Source: Aegilops tauschii subsp. strangulata
Lineage: Eukaryota > Streptophyta > Magnoliopsida > Poales > Poaceae
DNA: 64,000 bases
Reading direction: 5' to 3'
NCBI RefSeq assembly: GCF_002575655.3
Contig: NC_053037.3
Location: forward strand, 318,397,294 to 318,461,293
The position numbers were made by a program, and so were the translations under genes. This document shows positions 57,570 through 64,000 of this stretch, one piece after another (position 1 is the first letter of the stretch; each line of letters opens with the position of its first letter). The notes beneath the pieces were generated by a model, which saw only the letters and a list, made by a program, of their open reading frames with translations, was not told the origin of the DNA and searched no databases.

Positions 57570-59875
57570 ATGGCACAGAGAAAGGGGAAGCAAGACAGAA
57601 CGAAAGGGAAAGGGAAGCGGAAGAATCCTACAGATTCTGCTGGTACTGATGGTGCAATAGAAGGTCAAAGTCCAGCGGAAAATTGTACCGACATGGTATC
57701 CCGTGCTAAACGAGCTGCAGAACAAGCCAAAGAGAAACAAATAGCTGCCACCAAACAAGCAGAGACAGCCCTAGTTGTTGCAAACACCTTCCACAGTACC
57801 ACCAGCTGCACGATTTACTCGTTGGTCAACTCAGCTAGCAGCACGTTCCCAAGCTCCCTTGCCACCTGACAATACTTTCGAAGCACTCTTGACACAAGAT
57901 GAATTGGCAAGATCAGATGAACTTTGTGAGCTTCAACAGCAAGAAGGTAGTTGCTGGAGTCAAGTTACAGTTGCATGCTTCTTTATATGTAGTCTCACAG
58001 TTTGATGTACACTAACACTTCCTATGTTTGTTGTTGGACCAGCACCTAGGCGCAAGAGGAAACAAACATCAGGGATAATTCTCGATAGGTTAACTAAATC
58101 TAGAGGAGGAAGAATGGAGATCCGTTTTGAGGCAGGTTTAAAAAGGCCACGTGATGCTACAGAGTCAGCCAAGTTAGTATCAGAGGCAGCAGTTGCTGTT
58201 AGGTGTCATGTACGTATCCTCCCAACATGGATTCAGTACAGGAATGACAAAGACGAAACCTAGTTCAACACCTTCCTCGACCATTTATCTTTAAGTATGG
58301 TTATGTATGGAAACTAGTAATATCATCTTGCTCTGTCCAATACTTTCTAGGTTGCTGATAATGAGACTCCCATAATTTTCAACAGATGAGGTTCAAGTTG
58401 GATAGCCAAGATGATGCAACCAGACCAGCTTGCACCCATGTTTTCAAGTCTGCTCTGCGATAGTATCGGTATAACTTGAGGAAAACTCACTTTGAAGGCA
58501 AGGCTAACAGGGAACTTGCCCAAACATCTCTAGTGGAAAATATATCTGATGAAGACTGGAGAGGCCTTGTTAAACACTGGTCCGATCCGAAGTATCAGGT
58601 ACATTATATATATGTGATCAGATCACATGTTGAAGTCCTATTTACACATGTGCCACACAAATCTATCTTCTTGTAGGTGAAGTGTTCAAAGAACAAGGCC
58701 AACCATACGAAAGTGAAATTCCAATAGACGACAGGATCTCGTAGCTATATTGCACACTGTGAGGCTCTTGTAATTAGCTGTTGTTTCACTCTTTTCGTTG
58801 TACCATATTATCAGATCTATATTGACTTGCTCCATGCAGAGGAAAGCCCGCAAGGAACAAAAAGTACCTGAACCAAATGTTGTGGAAATCTTCAAGGACT
58901 GTCACACCAGCAAGAAGAAGGGCATGACTACACCAGTCAAAGCCGCTGATGTAAGTCCTTAGTCCTCGTGCCTTTTAACTACTACTTACTCTGACTTGTG
59001 CCTTGAACTGCATGGCTTGCAGCCAATGTCTATTACTCTTTTCAATTTTATACACAATTGTCTTAGCATATCATTGCACCTTACAAGGTTTAAAAGAGAG
59101 GAGTGATGTTCCTTTGATCTTGACCTGTAATCTAGTTCCGTGCTGGACTTGCCAACACAACGTTACAATTGCCAGTTTGTCTGTTCTCAGTTGTTTTGTG
59201 ATATGAATGATGTCATACTATGCTTACCGTAGTATAAACTATGTCTCTTTATCCTTAGCTCTCAATACAATGTGAAGAAATAGACAATACATTAGCGATG
59301 GTACATGGTCATATGTTTGGAACCTGGTTTTATTATGTACTTTGCAATAAAATACAACTATTATTTTACATGGGTTCACCAGAATAAGTTCTGTATATAG
59401 ACCAAAGCTATTTTGTTTGGTTTTGCTGCCTCCTTAATATCTTCTGTTCTGGTACTACTAATGTAAAACCTCAACTTTTCAGCGAGCTATGGAAAAAATG
59501 GTGGAACCGCCACCTTCTGAAGGTGGCGAGGCAACTATAACCGCAATGTCAGCTCTTGCTGCAGTGGGTCATTACCTGTCCACTAACAGTGCCAAAAGCA
59601 CGTTCCTGCGTAATACTGGCTTGGTTGTTAAGGCAATCTCGTCCAAACTGCCTCATGATCAAGATATGCAAGCTCAAAACAATGTTGTATCTGCTCTCCA
59701 GACACAAGTCCATTCCCTAACAGAGACCCTTTGTGAAACAAGGAGAGACATTGTTCGATGTTGTCAAGATATGCATGGTTTTGAAACCAGACTATCAGAC
59801 ATTTTCTATGTTGTTCAGGAGCCTAGGAGAACTGAAGGCGAAGGTTATGGTGCTCCATCGGACAATACATCATGA
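57570..59875 (+). pseudogene. CACTA second gene, Transposase_24 (En/Spm) type
   Basis: Exons inferred from GT/AG borders: 57570-57946, 58043 to about 58295, 58386-58598, 58677-58758, 58840-58950 and 59483-59875. The first exon is basic (MAQRKGKQDRTKGKGKRKNP) with a helical stretch (AKRAAEQAKEKQIAATKQAE) and a frameshift near 57780. The core reads RRKRKQTSGIILDRLTKSRG, THVFKSALR(stop)YRYNLRK, DEDWRGLVKHWSDPKYQ and VKFQ(stop)TTGSRSYIAHC, typical of the plant Ptta/En/Spm family; the last exon is coiled-coil-like. Stops: TAG at 58261-58263, 58461-58463 and 58725-58727. In En/Spm this type of protein binds subterminal repeats and works with TNP2. This copy is dead. It is divergent from the TNP2 gene. 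Confidence 0.88.
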
Positions 59876-60115
59876 AAACGTAACAGTCAGGTCAAATGAA
59901 CTGAGCTTCTGAACTTCTGGTGGTGCATTTATCTGCTAGACTGTTAACTTTTATGCCAACCTTCCTTTTGTTCTATAGTTGTAATTTTTTTTGGTGCGAT
60001 ACAAAATTTGTTCTTAACGTGCAGCCACCGGCTGAAGAAAACAGCAAGCCATTTTTGTATAGTGTAGGGTGTTCCCTATATTTGCACCGGTGGCGAACTT
60101 TGATGCCCACCGGTT
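59876..60115. other. 3' flank of the second CACTA gene
   Basis: AT-rich DNA between the stop at 59875 and the GGGCC array. It should hold the poly(A) site. No other signal. Confidence 0.5.
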
Positions 60116-61229
60116 GTAGTTAACATGGGCCTCCTACGGGCCGTGGAAACAATGGGCCTTCTAAGGGCCGTAGAAACAATGGGCCTTCTACGTGGCGTAG
60201 AAACAATGGGCCTTATACGGGCCGTAGACACAATGGGGCTTCTATGGGCCGTATCATCAATGGGCCTTCTATGGGCCGTATGATCGGTTGGCCAAACATG
60301 GGCCAATAACAGACCACATTATGGTCATAAATGGGCTAGAGTTGAAATCGTCTGTTCATGGGCCGACCATAACGGGCCATTGTTAATCGGCCGTATTTTG
60401 ATGACGCTATGAAAACGTCCCAATGTATTAACGGGCCACAAACGGGCCGACTGTAACCACGGGATGCATTTGTCCCACAAGCACAAAATGACAGTAATGG
60501 GCCGTAAGTAAACGAATGTGGAAATGAGCCCAAGAATAAATGGGCCCCGAGAAGGCCGAACGATAACATGGGCTGGAAACGGCCCAACGGAATAATGGGC
60601 CGTTAATGGGTATAAAGTGATACACTATTCATTATGGCCCAGTTTCACCACGTGCCGTTAATGGGTATAAAGTGATACATTGTTCATTACGGGCCAGTTT
60701 TACCATGGGCCGTTAATGGGCCGAGAGTAATAAGGGCCTGATATGGGCCGAAAGACGTCATGGGCCATACATGGGCTGGAAGTTAAAACGGGCTGGAATT
60801 ATATTGGACGGCCCAGATGACGCTAATGGGCCTAATTCGGATAGGCCGTAAACGGGCCCTAGGTTAGCGGGCTGTAAATGGGCTATATGCGAACATGCCG
60901 TTCACAGGCTTGCCGTGGGCCGGCCCGCCACCTTTTGACGAAGTCAAACGGGATGGCCTTTTCACAGGAATGGGCCTCTGTTGGGCCGTGCCACGTGTCG
61001 ACGTATCATAGGCGCTTTGGGTCCAATGAGTGGATGACATCTGTCCCAACGGTGAGCTGACACGTGTTTCCTCCAGCCAATGATGATTTTACACGTGGAA
61101 AATCCCCATTGGCCGGGGCTGTTAACGGGTTATCGGATCCAAAACCGGACCCGATAGCTTAACGGCGTTCCGTTACGGTGGATGCCACGTGTCGGTCACC
61201 CTTGATGAAAGCAATTCTGTGACGCGTGA
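60116..61229. repeat. CACTA right subterminal array of GGGCC/GGCCC words
   Basis: Several dozen copies of ATGGGCC, GGGCCGTA and their inverses are spaced 10-30 bp apart, for example CAATGGGCCTTCTA at 60167, 60177-60190, 60205 and 60260. Two 55-bp tandem copies starting CGTTAATGGGTATAAAGTGA lie at 60601 and 60656. The array is unlike the TGGATGAACAG array at the left end, so the two arms are asymmetric. 61000-61229 is less repetitive, with CCACGTGTC palindromes. There are no genes. Confidence 0.75.
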
Positions 61230-61416
61230 TTTATCGTCATGGAAGTGGGTACTTCCGTGATGATAATTTTGGTAATGTCATGAAACACTTCTACGACAGC
61301 ACAAGTATGACTATCTTGATTCTGTCATAAATTTGTCATGGATGTACATGCATGACAGAAAACGTGACCTACTGTGACAAACACGTATCATCACGGAAGT
61401 GTATTTTTTTGTAGTG
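61230..61416 (-). repeat. CACTA right terminus and TGACA subterminal motifs
   Basis: Mirror of the left end: GTCATGA, CTACGACA, TCTGTCATAAATTTGTCATG, CATGACAGAAAA and CTGTGACAAA, then the inverted terminus ending GTAGTG at 61416. CATGACAGAAAA is shared word for word with the left end. Confidence 0.75.
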
Positions 61417-61673
61417 GTTGATGATGAACTCCTTGCTCTTGTGCTTCAAATGATAGTCTCCCCAACACTCAACTCTCTCTCACAGATTTGGCTATGGTGG
61501 AAAGATGATTTGAGTGGAAAGCAACTTTGGGAAGGCTAGAGATCAAGATTATTGTGGTTGGATTGGAATGTCTTGGTCTCAACACATGAGTAGGTGGTTC
61601 TCTCTCAGAAAATGAGTAGTGGAATTGTAGGACGCTCTGATGGCTCTCTCACAAATGGAGAAGGGGGTGGAGG

Positions 61674-61683
61674 GGTATATATA
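61674..61683 (-). promoter_or_regulatory. TATA box of copia LTR
   Basis: The minus strand reads GGCTATATATACCCC around this site, in the middle of the reconstructed LTR and just downstream (in element orientation) of the repeated motif cluster. It is the best promoter candidate of the element. Confidence 0.6.
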
Positions 61684-61722
61684 GCCTCGACACAAAATCT
61701 AACCATTACACACAATTGAGCC

Positions 61723-62111
61723 AACTCAGTCAGACCAAATAGGAGAACTCGGTGAGACCGATTTAGTTCAAAATGTAAACGTTAGGATTCTCGATGGGAC
61801 AGACATGATCAACTCGGTGGGACCGATGTGCTAGGGTTTAGGCAAAACCTCATCTCGGTTTGACCGATTATGTAAACTCAGTGAGACCGATTATAGTAAT
61901 AAGCGAACAGAGAGTTGGTCAAGCAAACTCGATGGGACCAATTGCATATTTCAGTGAAACCGAAATAATTGCAACAGGCAACAGAGAGTTTGCAAGGCCA
62001 TCTCGGTGAGATCGAGAACCTATCGGTGAGTTCGAACTGATTAGGGTTTCTGGCAGTGTATGTCAAGTGAACTCGGTGGCTCCGGATAGATCAAATCGGT
62101 GGGACCGAGTT
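61723..62111 (-). repeat. Cluster of CTCGGTG-GACCGA motifs in LTR U3
   Basis: About eleven degenerate copies of a 15-18 bp near-palindrome, consensus AACTCGGTGGGACCGA, start near 61724, 61747, 61812, 61853, 61876, 61927, 61950, 62002, 62022, 62071 and 62095. They lie in U3 upstream of the TATA box. The spacing is irregular (20-60 bp), unlike a simple tandem satellite, and the core dyad CTCGGT/ACCGAG is what is kept. I infer a cis-regulatory array; no binding protein is known to me. Confidence 0.6.
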
Positions 62112-62456
62112 TGACTTTAGGTTTTGGACATATTTGGAATTGAGAAAGTGTTGAGGGCTTCGGAGCATATCATAAGCATTTTGAGCAAGTAGACCATTAA
62201 GCAACACCTCACCCCCTTTTAATAGTATTGGCTTTTCCTATGGACTCAATGTGATCTTGGATCACTAAGAATAGAGAAGAAGAGTCTTGAGCTTTTGCCA
62301 ATCATTGTCCTTAGCATCTTGAAGGGATTCCACATCCTCTTGTCCATGCCACACCTTTGTTGAACTTTCTTAAATATACTAGATGAAAATATTAGTCCAA
62401 CAAGAGATATGTTCACATTAATTACCAAAATCACCCAGGGAGCACTTGTGCTTTCA

Positions 62457-63733
62457 TATTTATAGCCGCAACCTTCCCTGGTGGAAAATGACCATTTTGG
62501 ACACGCGGTCTAGCCAATGGCCAACCGACATGTTCATAACGATCGGATTTCAGAGCAATGGTAACATTACTTGAAGACCAAGTAATGCTAACTCCTCAGT
62601 TTGAGACAAATCTCTTGCAGCAAAGAAGATCATAGTCTCTTGCTGGCAAGTATTTGCTCGGAACACAAGGATATTTCTCTCGCAACTTTCATAGGATATG
62701 TGTTTAGCATCAGAGTATCAAAGCTTCGAACGCTACACCCTTCTTAATAGTACGGTGGTCCTGTGACTCAATAAAGAGAAGAGAAACAACGAAATAAATG
62801 ATACATCTTCAATTCGTATTCAAACTTCTCGGTCGTAGTCACTTCCTTCGGACGAGCACCGAACCAATTGCTTCGCGTCAGCAATTTTTTGAGGGGTCAC
62901 TCTTGTTATCATAATCTTCGGTGATAACCTTCACTGCTACGCAGGGGATTATCTTTGTTGTTTGAATCAAACTCCTCTTGATTCTAGGGACCTGTTACTC
63001 TGTGTGCACTATCAAACACATAAGTCCCATACTATTTATGTCAACAAGTTCCAAAACATAAGGAGGCAAATTATTGCACCAACACTACATAAAGTTTATA
63101 ATCCATGGACTCACATTAGTCATAAAGAACTCACATACTTATTGAGGAAGTTTATTAGCCCTCGAAGGAAAGTACTACTACGCATGCTCCTAGGGGGATA
63201 GATTGGTAGGAAAAGACCATCGCTCGTCCCCGACCACCACTCATAAGGAAGACAATCAATAATAAATCATGCTCCAATTTCACAGCATAACGAGAGACCA
63301 TACGTGCATGCTTCGGGAATCACAAACCTTAACACCAATATTCTTACTAAAACCAAAGTTACTCATTAGCATAACCTTCATATTACCACCTTCATATCTC
63401 AAAACTATTGCAAGGAATCAAACTTCTCATATATTCAATGATCTTCATGAATGTTTTTATCAGATCCCTCTTGAATACCCATCATATTAGGACTAAATTC
63501 ATAACCTAAGAAAATTGCCATACTACTTAGAAGACTCTCAAAATAATATAAGTGAAGCATGATACTTCATCAATTTCTATAAAATATAACCATCGTCGTG
63601 CTCTAAAAGGTATAAGTGAAGCACTAGAGCAACTACCTAGCTCAAAAGATATAAGTGAAGCTCAAAGAGTATTCTAATAAATTCACTAATAATGTGTGTC
63701 CCTCTCAAAAAGGTGTGTCCAGCAAGGATTAGT
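62457..63733 (+). mobile_element. Internal 3' region of another gypsy element (probable)
   Basis: Non-coding DNA into which the copia element inserted at 62456/62457. The right part repeats AAAAGATATAAGTGAAGC and TATAAGTGAAGCA (63548, 63611, 63647), a pattern I associate with the 3' untranslated region of Triticeae gypsy elements of the Sabrina/Athila type (from memory). No domain is readable; short plus-strand frames (62962-63201, 63269-63490) are not recognised. Confidence 0.45.
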
Positions 63734-64000
63734 GTGTGATGACCCACAAGTATAGGGGATCAATCGTAGTCCTTTCAATAAGTAAGAGTGTGATGTCTAC
63801 TACGCAACTTTATTCTTGTAGACACGTGTTGGGCCTCCAAGCGCAGAGTTTTCTAGGACAGTAGAAATTTTCCCTCAAGTGGATGACCTAAGGTTTATAA
63901 ATCCATGGGAGGCGTAGGATGAAGATGGTCTCTCTCAAACAACCCTGCAACCAAATAATAAAAAGTCTCTTGTGTCCCCAACACACCAAATACAATGGTA
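63734..64000 (+). repeat. Probable start of a gypsy LTR, cut by window edge
   Basis: TGTGATGACCCACAAGTATA, then GGGGATCAATCGTAGTCC, is a start I recognise from Triticeae gypsy LTRs. The LTR would continue beyond 64000, so its end, partner and target duplicate cannot be checked. Confidence 0.5.

Larger units (their letters stand above)
23168..61416. mobile_element. Giant CACTA (En/Spm) transposon, 38.2 kb with nested Tat element
   Basis: The left end reads CACTACAAAAAAAGACAC and the right end in reverse complement CACTACAAAAAAATACAC, followed by TTCCGTGA against ATCCGTGA. A 3-bp target duplication GTT flanks it (23165-23167 and 61417-61419), the CACTA standard. The copia LTR continues across. 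Removing the nested gypsy element (10,001 bp plus one TSD copy) leaves about 28.2 kb. It contains both typical genes: a TNP2 transposase (minus, 38768-42287) and a Transposase_24 gene (plus, 57570-59875), plus cargo: a GRF zinc-finger gene, a 31-residue-repeat gene, GC-rich modules and MITE-like inserts. Both transposase genes are damaged, so any later movement would need help in trans. Confidence 0.93.
16880..62456 (-). mobile_element. Maximus/Sire-like copia element, split by CACTA
   Basis: This is a minus-oriented Ty1/copia element whose parts are: 5' LTR 62456 to 61417 plus 23167 to 21952, PBS 21937-21951, gag about 21885 to 19700, protease about 19400, integrase 18900 to 18000, and reverse transcriptase 17860 to 16880. 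The gypsy LTR element at 16879 cuts it; the remainder of RT/RNase H and the 3' LTR lie left of the window. The long coiled-coil gag with Ser/Lys-rich tail and the LTR start TGAAAGCACAAGTGCTCCCT fit the Sire/Maximus lineage (the family name is from memory). The span 23168-61416 inside these coordinates is the CACTA element, not copia. Confidence 0.85.
61417..62456 (-). repeat. Copia 5' LTR, U3 side
   Basis: This is the 5' half of the LTR, from TGAAAGCACAAGTGCTCCCT at 62456 (minus) to the CACTA break. Joined with 21952-23167 minus the duplicated GTT, it gives one LTR of about 2.25 kb. It holds a TATA box (61674-61683) and, upstream in element orientation, a cluster of CTCGGTG/GACCGA motifs (61723-62111). 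62112-62450 is featureless U3. Confidence 0.85.

Noticed and set aside
1..64000. A new defence, immune or metabolic system
   Set aside because: All recognisable proteins belong to retrotransposons, a hAT-type or CACTA transposon, or their cargo; no set of cooperating host genes is present.

Overview
The window looks like intergenic DNA from a large-genome Triticeae grass, most likely wheat or a close relative. The evidence is a BARE1/Angela-type copia LTR, a copia LTR resembling the Maximus group, several Ty3/gypsy families, Stowaway-type ends and a giant CACTA transposon, all nested in one another. I see no ordinary single-copy host gene, no rRNA or tRNA gene, no CRISPR and nothing bacterial. 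Family names below come from memory of motifs and are tentative; superfamily calls rest on termini, target-site duplications (TSDs), primer-binding sites (PBSs) and protein motifs that can be read directly.

Layout. 1-2083: minus-strand Ty3/gypsy element with a 5' LTR and an open gag-protease-RT fragment running off the left edge. 2084-6720: 3' part of a Tat-lineage gypsy element, holding an antisense gene and its 3' LTR, inserted in the gag of a BARE1-like copia element (6721-10334). That element lies in the leader of another gypsy element with a ~4 kb LTR (10335-16879), whose leader also carries a 1,029-bp non-autonomous hAT element. This gypsy element in turn interrupts the reverse transcriptase of a minus-strand copia element (16880-21951). 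The 5' LTR of that copia element (21952-62456) is split by a 38.2-kb CACTA element (23168-61416, TSD GTT). To the right, 62457-64000 looks like the 3' end and LTR start of yet another gypsy element.

The CACTA element is the core of the window. It has matching CACTA termini, subterminal repeat arrays on both sides and both classical genes. The TNP2-type transposase (38768-42287, minus) carries one frameshift and one nonsense codon. The second gene, of the En/Spm Transposase_24 type (57570-59875, plus), has three nonsense codons and a frameshift. It also carries a GRF-type zinc-finger gene with a C-terminal membrane segment (37581-38260), an unrecognised gene with four 31-residue repeats (47085-47915), a threefold repeated GC-rich module (34.9-37.3 kb), several small inverted-repeat elements and a 10-kb Tat gypsy element (23830-33830, TSD AGGAC) in its left arm.

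That Tat element shows both the sense gag-pol (minus strand, decayed) and a readable seven-exon gene on the opposite strand. The most interesting signals are this intron-containing antisense gene, the cargo and modular duplications of the CACTA element, and a cluster of CTCGGTG-GACCGA motifs just upstream of the copia LTR TATA box. All the transposition genes that can be read in full are damaged, so I regard the window as a fossil nest rather than a functioning new system.
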